The notes under the pieces were generated by a model that saw only the letters and a program-made list of their open reading frames with translations, was not told where the DNA came from and did no database searches. 64,000 nucleotides of DNA from Lutibaculum sp963816555. Its GTDB lineage: Bacteria; Pseudomonadota; Alphaproteobacteria; Rhizobiales; Tepidamorphaceae. The stretch spans positions 1 through 64,000 of the forward strand of contig CAWFLD010000004.1 of assembly GCA_963816555.1 (NCBI GenBank), read 5' to 3'. Shown here piece after piece: positions 27,846 through 37,392 of this stretch (position 1 is its first letter; every line of letters begins with the position of its first letter). A program made the translations under genes and the position numbers.

Positions 27846-29328
27846 TCACTCGATCCCGAGCTTTGCGCGGACGATCTCGTTGACCGCCTGCGGGTTGGCC
27901 TTGCCCTGCGTGGCCTTCATCACCTGGCCGACGAACCAGCCCGCCATGTTGGGCTTGGCCTTGGCCTGCTCGGCCTTGTCCGGGTTGGCGGCGATCACCT
28001 CGTCGACGGCCGTCTCGATGGCGCCGGTGTCGGTGACCTGCTTCATGCCGCGGTCCTCGACGATCTTCCGCGGGTCGCCGCCCTCGTTCCAGACGATCTC
28101 GAACAGCTCCTTGGCGATCTTGCCGGAGATCACGCCCTCGCCGATCATGTCGATGATCGCGCCGAGCTGCTCGGCCGAGACCGGGCTGTCGACGATGCCG
28201 TGGCCCTGCTTGTTGAGCGCGCCGAGCAGGTCGTTGATCACCCAGTTGGCCGCGGTCTTCCCGTCGCGGCCCGCGGCGACCTTCTCGAAGAAGTCGGCGT
28301 TCTCGCGCTCCACGACGAGCACCGAGGCGTCATACGGGCGTGAGGCCGTAGTCCGCGATGAAGCGGGCCTTCTTCTCGTCCGGCAGCTCCGGCAGGTTCT
28401 CGCCCAGCGTGTCGACCCATTCCTGCGTCAGCTCGAGCGGCAGGAGGTCGGGGTCGGGGAAGTAGCGGTAGTCGTGCGCCTCCTCCTTCGAGCGCATCGA
28501 GCGCGTCTCGCCGGTCTTGGGGTCGAACAGCCGCGTCTCCTGCGCGATCGTGCCGCCGTCCTCGATGATGTCGATCTGGCGGCGCGCCTCCGACTCGATC
28601 GCCTGGCCGATGAAGCGGATCGAGTTGACGTTCTTGATCTCGCAGCGCGTGCCGAACGGCTCGCCCGGCTTGCGCACCGAGACGTTGACGTCGGCGCGCA
28701 GGTTGCCCTGCTCCATGTTGCCGTCGCAGGTGCCGAGATAGCGCAGGATGGTGCGCAGCTTCGTGACGTAGGCGCGGGCCTCGTCCGCCGAGCGCAGGTC
28801 GGGCTTCGAGACGATCTCCATCAGCGCGACGCCCGAGCGGTTCAGGTCGACATAGGACTTCGTCGGGTGCAGGTCGTGGATCGACTTGCCGGCGTCCTGC
28901 TCGAGATGGATGCGCTCGATGCCGACCTCGATCGCGTCGCCGTCGGGCATGTCGACGAGCACCTTGCCCTCGCCGACGACCGGGTACTTGTACTGCGAGA
29001 TCTGGTAGCCCTGCGGCAGGTCCGGGTAGAAGTAGTTCTTCCGGTCGAACACCGACTTCAGGTTGATCTGCGCCTTGAGGCCGAGCCCGGTGCGGATCGC
29101 CTGCGCCACGCAGTACTCGTTGATCACGGGCAGCATGCCGGGCATCGCCGCGTCGACCAGCGAGACGTGGCTGTTCGGGGCCGCGCCGAACGCCGTCGAA
29201 GCGCCCGAGAACAGCTTCGCCTGCGAGGTGACCTGGGCATGGATCTCCATGCCGATCACCACTTCCCAATCCCCCGTCGCCCCTTCGATGAGCTTCGCGC
29301 TCACCGGCTCGCGCACAGCTTCGTTCAT
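27846..29328 (-). CDS. gatB: GatB, Asp/Glu-tRNA amidotransferase subunit B (one frame break)
   Basis: About 493 residues after correction. GatB landmarks are WEVVIGMEIHAQVTSQAKLFSGAS at the start, YPDLPQGYQISQYKYP, HLEQDAGKSIHDL, and VNVSVRKPGEPFGTRCEIKNVNS. The C-terminal YqeY-like tail (ANWVINDLLGAL to VNEIVRAKLGIE) contacts tRNA. The break is one extra base in a run at about 28338 (LTP/YDASVLVVE). The complex converts misacylated Glu-tRNA-Gln and Asp-tRNA-Asn; gatA and gatC are not in this window. Because the enzyme is normally essential in alphaproteobacteria, the break is almost certainly an assembly error. Confidence 0.95.
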
Positions 29329-29502
29329 CTCGTCCGCCGATCCGTTCGGAAATTCACCCGGAAGTCTTCTAGCCCACTCGCGGCCGTTCGCGAAAGGTCG
29401 GTCCCCCTCCGCACACGGAACAAGGCTTCCGAAGGCCGCGTTGCTTCACCAAATTCGCCCCGTCCTGCCGGGCGGAGCCGAGCGACAAGAAGGAGTTCCA
29501 AC

Positions 29503-29994
29503 GTGTCAAACCAGGAACCAAGACCCGGCGCCGAGCCGCGCCGCTCGAACCGAACGATGTCGTGGATCGCGGCGATCACGGCCGCCGTCGCGGTGGTGCT
29601 GATCCTCGTGTTCTGGAACAGCTTCAACACCTCGCCCGAGGACCAGCTCGCCGACCAGACGCCGGTGCTCAACGACCAGAACCGCCCGGACGCCGACATG
29701 AGCGGCGTCGACGCCAAGCAGGCGGGCGACAATCTCGCCAAGCCGGAAGCTGCGCAGTCCGGCCAGAGCGCCGAGGGCGACGGCCCGGTGGAGAACGCCG
29801 GACAGGCCGTCGCGGCCGGCCCGCCGAGCCCGCAGAACGACGCCGGTTCGGGCGGGGGCAACGCCGTCGCGAACGAGGCGGCGCGCGAGGACGAGGCCAT
29901 CTCCAACGAGGCCGACAAGCAGTCCGGCAGCCCCGTCACCCAGGCCCAGCGCACGGCCGAGAAGATCAAGTCGGGCGATACGCAGACGCAGTGA
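29503..29994 (+). CDS. membrane-anchored low-complexity protein
   Basis: A 163-residue protein starting at GTG 29503 with AAGGAG upstream. A short basic N-terminus precedes one membrane helix (MSWIAAITAAVAVVLILVFWNSF, about residues 19-41). The rest is a disordered periplasmic tail rich in Asp, Gln, Asn, Gly and Ala (for example DQTPVLNDQNRPDADMSG). No catalytic domain is visible. Similar anchored acidic tails occur widely in Hyphomicrobiales with no known function. It is divergent from gatB. Confidence 0.65.
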   Translation: MSNQEPRPGAEPRRSNRTMSWIAAITAAVAVVLILVFWNSFNTSPEDQLADQTPVLNDQNRPDADMSGVDAKQAGDNLAKPEAAQSGQSAEGDGPVENAGQAVAAGPPSPQNDAGSGGGNAVANEAAREDEAISNEADKQSGSPVTQAQRTAEKIKSGDTQTQ

Positions 29995-30115
29995 CGCGGC
30001 TCGCCGCAGCCATTCTTCCGAGGATTCCGGTTCCTCCCCAGACTTGGACCTCTGCCTTGCGCCGGGGTCTCTTTTTTGCCCGGTCTGACGCGGATAGCGT
30101 CCGGCTGCGGCACGC

Positions 30116-30482
30116 TCAGGCCGCGAAGGCCTGCTCGTAGCGCTCGGGCCTGAATCCCACGAGCAGCGTCCCGTCCAGGTCGAGCACGGGCCGCTTCACC
30201 ATCGCGGGCTGCGCGAGCATCAGGCGGATCGCGCGTCTCCTCGTCCAGCCCCGCCTTCTCCGCCTCCGGCAGCTTGCGGAAGGTCGTGCCGGCCCGGTTG
30301 AGGAGCGCCTCCCAGCCGACCCGGCCGACGAAGCCCTCGAGCAGCGCCCGGTCGAGCCCGTCCTTGCGATAGTCGTGGAAGACGTAATCGACGCCGCGCC
30401 CGTCGAGCCAGGCCCTCGCCTTCCTCATCGTGTCGCAGTTCGCGATGCCGTAGATCGTGACAGTGGTCATGGCTGTGGTCAT
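30116..30482 (-). CDS. ArsC/Spx-family (YffB-like) thioredoxin-fold protein (one frame break)
   Basis: About 121 residues after correction. The active-site-like loop GIANCDTMRKARAWLD has a single cysteine, followed by DYVFHDYRKDGLD, the NRAGTTFRKLPEAEKAGLDEE segment and, in the second frame, QPAMVKRPVLDLDGTLLVGF. One extra base at about 30233 (LDEET/AIRLML) breaks it. YffB-like proteins are arsenate-reductase relatives that probably act on glutathione-linked thiols, so arsenic reduction should not be assumed. The gene overlaps the AbrB-like transporter stop (ATGA). Confidence 0.82.
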
Positions 30483-31579
30483 GGCTCCCCCTTTGCCTGT
30501 GCCTGCCCGGCGATCAGCCTGACGACGACCCGCGCGATCGCCGGCCCCGTGACGAGGACGATCAGGAAGCGCGCCATCTGCATCGCCATCACGAAGGGCA
30601 CGTCGACATTGCTCGAGGCCGCGATGATCGCGACCGAGTCGGCGCCGCCGGGGCTCGTCGCGAGATAGGCGGTGAGCGGGTCGACGTCCATGAGCCACAC
30701 GAGCACGGCGCCGAAGCCGCCGCAGATCAGGATCAGGAGCAGGACGGAGCCGAGCACGCTCGGGAACGCCCGCGCGGCGTGGCGGAGGATCGCCCGGGTG
30801 AAGCGCAGGCCGATGCTCCACCCCACGGCGGCGTAGCTGACGGCGAGGAACCAGGGCGGCAGCACGATCTCGAAGCCGGCCACGTCCTGCAGGAACACCG
30901 CCACGAACATCGGCACGACGAGCGGCCCCGCCGGGATGCGCAGCAGCCGCGCGATCTCCACCATCGACAACACGAGGAGGACGGTGAGCCCGAGCCCCGT
31001 CCACGAGATCTGCGGGAACCACTCGACGCTCGGAACCTCGCCGCTGCCGACGAGGGCGATGCGCGCCACGAGGGAGGCGGTGATCGCGATGCAGACGACG
31101 CGCAGGTACTGCATGAAGGCGACCAGCCGGAAGTCGGCGCCATAGGCCTCCGCCATCAGCACCATGGCGCTGGCGGCGCCCGGGCTCGCGCCCCAGATCG
31201 CGGTGGTGCCGGGCAGCACCTCGAATCGGGCGAGGAGCAGGCCGAGCGCCGTGCTCGCGACGATGACGGCGAGCACGGCGCCGACGAAGAGCGGCCAGTC
31301 GGCCGCGATCTCCTTCAGGATCGGCGCCGTGATGCTCTGCGCGATCATGCAGCCGATGACGCCCTGCGCCAGCTGGAAGGGGCGCAGCGCCACCTGCACC
31401 GTCCCGTCGAGGGCGCGCACGAGAATCGCCCCGATCATCGGCCCGAGGAGCAGCGCCGCCGGGATGTGCAGCACCTCGAGGGCGACGAAGAACACGGCCG
31501 AGAGCACGAACAGGATCGCCCATTGCGTGCGCCGCGCCCGTCCGGCAAGGGACGCCCACGAACTTCCGGTCTTCGGCAT
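30479..31579 (-). CDS. AbrB-family membrane protein (often misnamed ammonia monooxygenase)
   Basis: A 366-residue membrane protein with about ten helices and the duplicated AbrB-family arrangement. Each half has a glycine/alanine-rich re-entrant motif, GTTAIWGASPGAASAMVLMAEAYG and later YLATSPGGADSVAIIAAS. The family is predicted to transport small molecules and is sometimes labelled ammonia monooxygenase without evidence. I chose ATG 31579 (MPKTGSSW); upstream in-frame GTG codons exist. It is probably co-transcribed with the ArsC-like gene it overlaps. Confidence 0.8.
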   Translation of the reverse strand: MPKTGSSWASLAGRARRTQWAILFVLSAVFFVALEVLHIPAALLLGPMIGAILVRALDGTVQVALRPFQLAQGVIGCMIAQSITAPILKEIAADWPLFVGAVLAVIVASTALGLLLARFEVLPGTTAIWGASPGAASAMVLMAEAYGADFRLVAFMQYLRVVCIAITASLVARIALVGSGEVPSVEWFPQISWTGLGLTVLLVLSMVEIARLLRIPAGPLVVPMFVAVFLQDVAGFEIVLPPWFLAVSYAAVGWSIGLRFTRAILRHAARAFPSVLGSVLLLILICGGFGAVLVWLMDVDPLTAYLATSPGGADSVAIIAASSNVDVPFVMAMQMARFLIVLVTGPAIARVVVRLIAGQAQAKGEP

Positions 31580-31673
31580 GCGGGAGGCCTGGCTCTCCGG
31601 CGGGATGGCGGACGGGGTCCCGCGGCCCCGCACGGGCGGGGCACGAGGCGCTAGGGTCGCGGCACCGGAGCGG

Positions 31674-33254
31674 TCACTCCCACTCGATGGTGCCGGGCGG
31701 CTTTGACGTCACGTCGTAGACGACACGGTTTATGCCCTTGACCTCGTTGACGATCCTGTTCGCCGTCCGGCCAAGGAATTCCATGTCGAAATGGTAGAAG
31801 TCGGCGGTCATGCCGTCGGTCGAGGTGACGGCGCGCAGGGCGCAGACGAACTCGTAGGTGCGGCTGTCGCCCATCACGCCGACGGTCTGGACGGGCAGCA
31901 GCACGGCGAAGGCCTGCCAGATCGCATCGTAGAGGCCGGCCTTGCGGATCTCGTCGAGATAGATCGCGTCGGCCTTGCGCAGGATCTGGAGCTTCTCCCG
32001 GGTGATGCCGCCGGGGCAGCGGATCGCCAGGCCCGGCCCGGGGAACGGGTGGCGGCCGACGAAGCTGTCGGGCAGGCCGAGCTCGCGGCCGAGCGCCCTC
32101 ACCTCGTCCTTGAACAGCTCGCGCAGCGGCTCGACGAGCTTGAGCTTCATGCGCTCGGGCAGGCCGCCGACATTGTGGTGCGACTTGATGGTGACGGACG
32201 GGCCGCCGGAGAACGACACGCTCTCGATGACGTCGGGATAGAGCGTGCCCTGCGCCAGGTAGTCGGCGCCGCCGAGCTTGTGGGCCTCCTCGTCGAACAC
32301 CTCGATGAACAGCCGCCCGATGATCTTGCGCTTCTCCTCCGGGTCGCTCTTGCCCTCGAGCGCGGAGATGAAGCGGTCGGACGCGTCCACGTGGACGAGC
32401 GGGATGTTGTAGTGGTCGCGGAACAGCGTCACGACCTGCTCGGCCTCGCCCTGCCGCAGCAGGCCGTGATCGACGAAGATGCAGGTCAGCTGCTCGCCGA
32501 TCGCCTCGTGGATCAGCACCGAGGCGACGGAGGAATCGACGCCGCCCGACAGGCCGGAGATCACCTTGCCCTGCCCCACCTGCTCGCGGATGCGGCGCGT
32601 GGCCTCCTCGCGGAAGGCAGCCATCGACCAGTCGCCCTGAAGCCCCGCGACCTTGCGGACGAAGTTCTCGATCAGCTTCGGCCCGTCCGGCGTGTGGAAG
32701 ACCTCGAGGTGGAACTGCACGGCATAGAAGCGCCGCGACTCGTCGCAGATCGCCGCGAAGGGCGAGCCGTCGGAGACGCCGACCACCCGGAAGCCGTCGG
32801 GGATGGCCGTCACGCGGTCGCCGTGGCTCATCCAGACCTGGTGCTTCTCGCCCTTCCGCCAGACGCCCTCGAAGAGCGGGCAGTCGTCGACGACCTCGAG
32901 ATAGGCGCGGCCGAACTCGCGGTGGTCGGAGGGCTCGACGCCGCCGCCGAGCTGGGCGCACATCGTCTGCTCGCCGTAGCAGATGCCGAGCACCGGCAGG
33001 CCCGCGTCGAAGATCTCCTGCGGCGCCCGCGGCGTGCCCATCTCGGCCGCGCTCGCCGGGCCGCCGGACAGGATGATGGCCTGCGGCTCGAGGCGGCGGA
33101 AGCCCTCCTCCGCCTTGTCGAACGGCACGATCTCGCAGTAGACGCCCGCCTCGCGCACGCGCCGCGCGATCAGCTGCGTCACCTGGCTTCCGAAATCGAT
33201 GATGAGAACGCGGTCGTGAAGCGCCGCGGAACGCTCGGGGGTCACGGTCGACAT
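31674..33254 (-). CDS. guaA: GuaA, GMP synthase (glutamine-hydrolysing)
   Basis: A 526-residue, intact GMP synthase. The N-terminal class I glutamine amidotransferase domain has its cysteine in LGICYGEQ (about residue 92) and the His-Glu pair in QFHLEVFH. The ATP-pyrophosphatase domain has the P-loop GLSGGVDSSVAS. The C-terminal dimerisation domain ends PPGTIEWE. It converts XMP to GMP. The purine gene guaB lies 4 kb away on the same strand. It is separated from the BA14K gene by a terminator. Confidence 0.97.
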   Translation of the reverse strand: MSTVTPERSAALHDRVLIIDFGSQVTQLIARRVREAGVYCEIVPFDKAEEGFRRLEPQAIILSGGPASAAEMGTPRAPQEIFDAGLPVLGICYGEQTMCAQLGGGVEPSDHREFGRAYLEVVDDCPLFEGVWRKGEKHQVWMSHGDRVTAIPDGFRVVGVSDGSPFAAICDESRRFYAVQFHLEVFHTPDGPKLIENFVRKVAGLQGDWSMAAFREEATRRIREQVGQGKVISGLSGGVDSSVASVLIHEAIGEQLTCIFVDHGLLRQGEAEQVVTLFRDHYNIPLVHVDASDRFISALEGKSDPEEKRKIIGRLFIEVFDEEAHKLGGADYLAQGTLYPDVIESVSFSGGPSVTIKSHHNVGGLPERMKLKLVEPLRELFKDEVRALGRELGLPDSFVGRHPFPGPGLAIRCPGGITREKLQILRKADAIYLDEIRKAGLYDAIWQAFAVLLPVQTVGVMGDSRTYEFVCALRAVTSTDGMTADFYHFDMEFLGRTANRIVNEVKGINRVVYDVTSKPPGTIEWE

Positions 33255-33355
33255 GCAGGCAGGCCTTCTTCCAAAGAAAGCCTGTTAGGGCAATCGCGCC
33301 TGCCGCGCAACGGTCGGCGGGCGCCGCGCACGGCCCGGCGTGGCCGCGGGACGCG

Positions 33356-33386
33356 AAAAAGCCCGCCCCGGGAACCGGAGCGGGCT
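33356..33386 (-). terminator. rho-independent terminator after BA14K gene
   Basis: On the minus strand, AGCCCGC (33386-33380) and GCGGGCT (33366-33360) form a stem extended by further GC pairs around a short loop and followed by a run of T (33360-33356). It lies 23 bases past the BA14K stop and about 100 bases before guaA. Confidence 0.8.
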
Positions 33387-33408
33387 GGCCGTGCGCCATC
33401 AGGGGCGC

Positions 33409-33878
33409 TTACTGGCAGTAGTGCCGCTGCCCGTCATAGCCGAGATACGTGCCGGACTGCGGGTCGAACGAGTTGTACTTGTTCGAGCAGTAGCGCATGT
33501 ACCCTTCCGAGAACGGCGGCATAGCCGCCCGCGGACGGGACCCGGCCGCTCACGCTCGCATTGGCGTTGGAGTTCGCGGCCGCACCCGCGGCGATCGCGC
33601 CGGCGGCCAGGCCGAAGATGGCCGCGGCTGCCGCATCCGAGCTGTTGTCGCGGTGGTGGCGGCGGTACCAGTTGTCGTACTCGCGCCTGTCCCAGCGGCC
33701 GCGATTGTCGTGCCACCGCCGATAGTCGTTATCGTGCTTATGGTGGCGGTAGTACTGCTCCATGTAGTCGTTGCGCTGGTGATAGGTGCGCGACTGCGCG
33801 AAGGCGGGCGCGGCGGTGGACGACCATCAGCAGCCCGGCGATGGCCGCACCGGTGGCGCGCTTGAATCGGAAGTTCAT
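33409..33878 (-). CDS. BA14K-family protein (two frame breaks)
   Basis: About 155 residues after correction. The signal peptide is NFRFKRATGAAIAGLLMVV-TAAPAFAQ. A His/Arg/Tyr/Asp-rich repeat-like stretch follows (YYRHHKHDNDYRRWHDNRG), then an Ala-rich helix (AAAAIFGLAAGAIAAGAAA), and the BA14K C-terminal signature MRYCSNKYNSFDPQSGTYLGYDG. Extra bases at about 33818 and 33514 split it into three frames. The Brucella homologue is an immunoreactive protein with lectin-like properties; the family is a good marker for Hyphomicrobiales. AGGAGA precedes ATG 33878. Confidence 0.78.
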
Positions 33879-33965
33879 GGAACTCTCCTGCTCTTTTTCC
33901 GGTCGATAGCCCCCGGAAAGTGTGCTTTCGGCGAGATAAACGGCCAGCCGAGTGGGAGCGTTCCC

Positions 33966-35252
33966 TCAAATCCGTTTCATGACAGAGACATAGAATCCGT
34001 CCGTGCCGGCGCGGGCCGGGGTGAGCAGGAGCCCGTGCCGGGTCTGCCGCGCGACCTCGCGGACGGGCGGCAGCGGCTCGGTCGCCTCCTCGAAGGAGAG
34101 CGGCGCGAAGCCGGAGCGCTCGGCCAGGAAGGCCTCGATCCTGCCGTCGTTCTCGCTCGGCAGGACGGAGCAGGTGACGTAGGCGATGCGGCCGCCGGGC
34201 TTGACCAGCGGCGCGGCGAGGCGGAGCGCCTCGAGCTGGTCGCGATGGCGCTCCTGCAGGGCGTTCGGCGCCATGCGCCACTTCGCGTCGGGCCGCCGCC
34301 GCCACGTGCCGGTGCCGGTGCACGGCGCGTCGACGAGCACGAGGTCCATGCGCCCGGCGAGCGGCTCGAGCAGGATCTCGTCGCCGCCGCCGAGGATCTG
34401 CACGTTGCGCGCCGCCGCCCGCTGCACGCGCTCGTGGATGTCGCCGAGGCGCTGCCTGTCGGCGTCCCAGGCGTGGATCTGGCCCTTCCCCTGCATCGCC
34501 GCGGCCATCGCCAGGGTCTTGCCGCCGCCGCCGGCGCAGATGTCGGCGACCTGCTCGCCCGCGCGCGCCCCGGCCAGGAGCGAGGCGAGCTGCGAGCCCT
34601 CGTCCTGGACCTCGAACCAGCCCTTCTTGAAGCCGGTGTCGGCCTGGACGTGCGGCGGGCGCTGCGGCCCCTCGCCGACCGGCAGCCGGATGCCCGCAGG
34701 CGAGAGAGGCGCCGCGGCGGGCGAGAAGCGCGACAGCGCCTTCATCACCTTCTCGCGGTCGGCCTTCAGCGTGTTGGCCCGCAGGTCGACCGGCGCGCGG
34801 GCCGCCATCGCCGCCATCTCGGCCGCGACGTCGTCCCCGAAGGCCTGCTCGAGCTCGAGGCCGAGCCATTCCGGGAAGTCGCCCGCCACCGAGGCCGGCG
34901 CGCCCTCGAGCGCGTCGACGCCCAGACGCACCTTCTCCGCCTCGCTCAGCGGCTCCGGCGCGTGGCGGTCGTCCGCGAACAGCGCGTCGAGCTCGGCGAT
35001 GCCGTGCCCCCACACGAACGCGTAGGTGCCGATCGCCAGCGCGCGCGGCGTGTCGGCGCCCATGCGCCAGGCGATGGAGGCGCGGTGGCGCAGGGCGTCG
35101 AAGACGAGGTTGCCGATCGCCGCCCGGTCGCCCGAGCCGGCGAAGCGGTGCGACAGGCCCCAGTCCTTCAGCGCCATGTTCGCCGGCCGGTGCCGCGCCT
35201 CGACGTCGGCGAGGACCTCGATGGCCGCCTGGATGATGCCGCCGTGCCTCAT
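33966..35252 (-). CDS. RsmB/NOP-family RNA cytosine-C5 methyltransferase
   Basis: A 428-residue protein with a NusB-like helical N-terminus and a class I SAM-dependent domain. The SAM-binding loop is VADICAGGGGKTLAMA, motif IV is LVDAPCTGTGTWRR and the catalytic motif VI is YVTCSVLPSEN, with cysteines in the PC and TC motifs used by m5C RNA methyltransferases. Likely substrate is 16S rRNA C967 or another rRNA site. Its ATG overlaps the MAPEG stop, and MAPEG overlaps guaB, so all three are one transcript. Confidence 0.9.
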   Translation of the reverse strand: MRHGGIIQAAIEVLADVEARHRPANMALKDWGLSHRFAGSGDRAAIGNLVFDALRHRASIAWRMGADTPRALAIGTYAFVWGHGIAELDALFADDRHAPEPLSEAEKVRLGVDALEGAPASVAGDFPEWLGLELEQAFGDDVAAEMAAMAARAPVDLRANTLKADREKVMKALSRFSPAAAPLSPAGIRLPVGEGPQRPPHVQADTGFKKGWFEVQDEGSQLASLLAGARAGEQVADICAGGGGKTLAMAAAMQGKGQIHAWDADRQRLGDIHERVQRAAARNVQILGGGDEILLEPLAGRMDLVLVDAPCTGTGTWRRRPDAKWRMAPNALQERHRDQLEALRLAAPLVKPGGRIAYVTCSVLPSENDGRIEAFLAERSGFAPLSFEEATEPLPPVREVARQTRHGLLLTPARAGTDGFYVSVMKRI

Positions 35253-35677
35253 GTCAGGCTCCCGGCGACGAGAGCCAGCGGGTGAAGGGCGAGGACGACC
35301 ACGAGAAGCAGGCCAAGCCGGAAGATGCGGGAGCGCAGCAGCACGTTCTCCGTGTTGATGTGGACGACGGCGTGGGCGATGCGGCCGAGCACGAACAGCC
35401 AGGCCACGACCACGTCGAACAGCGTCGCCGCCTGCAGGACCAGGATCAGCAGGACGAGCGCGTAGAACAGCACCGGCGCCTCGAACTGGTTGGCGACGTT
35501 GCGCGTGACGCGGGCGAGCGCCGGCGGCTCGTTCTCGACGAGGACGTAGTCCCTGAGCCGGATCTCGCCGCGCCGGCCGGCGGCGAAGCGCCGCCTGGCC
35601 ATGACGAGGTAGACGGCGACCGTGAGGAAGACCTGGCCCATGAGGGCCAGGACGAGAAGCGCGGAGGCCGCCGTCAC
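35249..35677 (-). CDS. MAPEG-family membrane protein
   Basis: A 142-residue, four-helix MAPEG-type protein: helix 1 LLVLALMGQVFLTVAVYLVMARRR, then RVTRNVANQFEAPVLFYALVLLILV, AWLFVLGRIAHAVVHINTENV and LGLLLVVVLALHPL. The RxxxNxxExxxxF-like segment RNVANQFEAPVLFY is the family glutathione-contact region. It starts at GTG 35677 inside the guaB stop codon and its own stop overlaps the methyltransferase start. MAPEG proteins include glutathione transferases, but function here is unknown; its place in a guaB transcript is a recurrent alphaproteobacterial arrangement. Confidence 0.82.
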   Translation of the reverse strand: MTAASALLVLALMGQVFLTVAVYLVMARRRFAAGRRGEIRLRDYVLVENEPPALARVTRNVANQFEAPVLFYALVLLILVLQAATLFDVVVAWLFVLGRIAHAVVHINTENVLLRSRIFRLGLLLVVVLALHPLALVAGSLT

Positions 35678-37183
35678 ATCCGGCCCGGGTAGTTCGGCGA
35701 CTCGCGGGTGATCGTCACGTCGTGGGCGTGGCTCTCGCGCAGCGACGAGTTCGAGATCCGGATGAACTCGGCGCGCTCGTGGAAGTCCTTCAGCGAGGCC
35801 GAGCCGGTGTAGCCCATCGCCGCGCGCAGGCCGCCGACGAGCTGGTGCAGCACGCTGCCGATCGGGCCGCGATACGGCACCTGGCCCTCGACGCCCTCGG
35901 GCACGAGCTTCAGCGAATCCTTCACCTCCTGCTGGAAGTAGCGGTCCGCCGAGCCGCGCGCCATCGCGCCCACCGAGCCCATGCCGCGATACGTCTTGTA
36001 GGAGCGGCCCTGGTACAGATAGACCTCGCCCGGGCTCTCGTCGGTGCCGGCGAACAGCGAGCCGATCATCGCCACCTCGGCGCCCGCCGCGATGGCCTTG
36101 GCGAGGTCGCCGGAATACTTGATGCCGCCGTCGGCGATCACCGGCACGTCGGCCTCGCGGGCGGCGCCGACCGCGTCGAGGATCGCGGTCAGCTGCGGCA
36201 CGCCGACGCCCGCGACGACGCGGGTCGTGCAGATCGAGCCCGGGCCGATGCCGACCTTCACCGCGTCGGCGCCGGCGTCGATCAGCGCCTTGACGCCGTC
36301 GGCGGTCGCGACGTTGCCGGCGATGACCTGCACCTCGTTCGACAGGCGCTTGATGCGCGAGACCGATTTCGAGCACGCGCATGGAGTGGCCGTGCGCGGT
36401 GTCGACGACGATGACGTCGACGCCGGCATCCATCAGCCGCTCGGAGCGCTCGTAGCCGGATTCGCCGACCGTCGTCGCGGCGGCGACGCGCAGGCGGCCC
36501 TGGTCGTCCTTGCAGGCCTGCGGGTGAAGGCGCGCCTTCTCGATGTCCTTCACCGTCACGAGGCCGATGCAGCGATAGTCCTCGTCGACGACGAGCAGCT
36601 TCTCGATCCGGTGCTGGTGCAGGAGGCGCTTGGCCTCCTCCTGGTTCACCGTCTCGCGGACGGTGATCAGGTTCTCCTTCGTCATCAGCTCGGAGACCGG
36701 CTGGTCGGGATCGGTGGCGAAGCGCACGTCGCGGTTCGTCAGGATGCCGACGAGGCGCTTCTGCTGGCCGCCAGCGTCGCGCTCGACGACGGGGATGCCG
36801 GAGATGCCGTTGGTGCGCATCACGGCGTGCGCATCGGCCAGGGTCGCGTCCGGCGTGATCGTGACCGGATTGACCACCATGCCGGACTCGAACTTCTTGA
36901 CCTGCCGCACCTCCTCGGCCTGCTGGTCGGGCTCGAGGTTGCGGTGGATCACGCCGAGGCCGCCGGCCTGCGCCATGGCGATCGCCAGGCGGGCCTCGGT
37001 CACCGTGTCCATGGCGGCCGAGATGATCGGGATGCCGAGCCGGATCGACCGGGTCAGGCGGGTCGACGTATCGGCTTCGCCCGGCAGGACGTTGGACGCT
37101 GCCGGACGCAGCAGCACGTCGTCGAAGGTGAGCGCCATCGGCGCCCCCATCTCCTCGGAGACGAAGATTTCACGCTGGGCCAT
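35674..37183 (-). CDS. guaB: GuaB, IMP dehydrogenase (one frame break)
   Basis: About 502 residues after correction. The N-terminal barrel opens with LTFDDVLLRPAAS and DTVTEARLAIAMAQAGGLGVIHRN. A CBS pair is inserted at about residues 95-215 (MRTNGISGIPVV, LTNRDVRF, KLLVVDEDYRCIGLVTVKDI). The catalytic loop is GPGSICTTRVVAGVGVPQ and the flap GRSYKTYRGMGS. One extra base in a TTT run at about 36367 (VLE/SVSRIKRL) breaks it. It catalyses the committed step of guanine nucleotide synthesis. A hairpin lies 21 bases upstream of the start. Confidence 0.96.
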
Positions 37184-37203
37184 TTGCCAACTCCTGAGGG
37201 GCG

Positions 37204-37224
37204 GCCTCTTTCGGCGAAAGAGGC
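37204..37224 (-). promoter_or_regulatory. perfect hairpin in guaB leader
   Basis: Arms of nine to ten bases (GCCTCTTTC at 37204-37212 and its complement at 37216-37224) around a three-base loop, ending 21 bases before the guaB ATG and only about eight bases before its AGGAG ribosome site. It could be a leader hairpin controlling translation or mRNA stability, or a dimeric operator in the guaB/MFS divergent gap. Confidence 0.5.
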
Positions 37225-37392
37225 ATCTTGTACGGGAACGGATCCCGATGCGCTGCGCGTTGCGGGTTGGCGGCGGTTCTTACCATCCCTTCATGACAGC
37301 GCAAAGAGGCCCAGCCACGCCTTTCCGCCGCGTCAGCCATGCGCCTGGCCGCGTCGCCATCGCCGCCGCCGTCTGATAGGTCTCGAAGCATC

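Noticed and set aside
30050..30085. T-run after a GGTCT as a rho-independent terminator between the low-complexity gene and the ArsC-like gene
   Set aside because: Only about four bases pair in the stem, so the signal is too weak to list as a feature.
36361..36372. Programmed ribosomal frameshift in guaB
   Set aside because: No slippery heptamer with a downstream structure stands out, guaB is not known to use frameshifting, and the same type of break recurs in many unrelated genes, so a sequence error is simpler.
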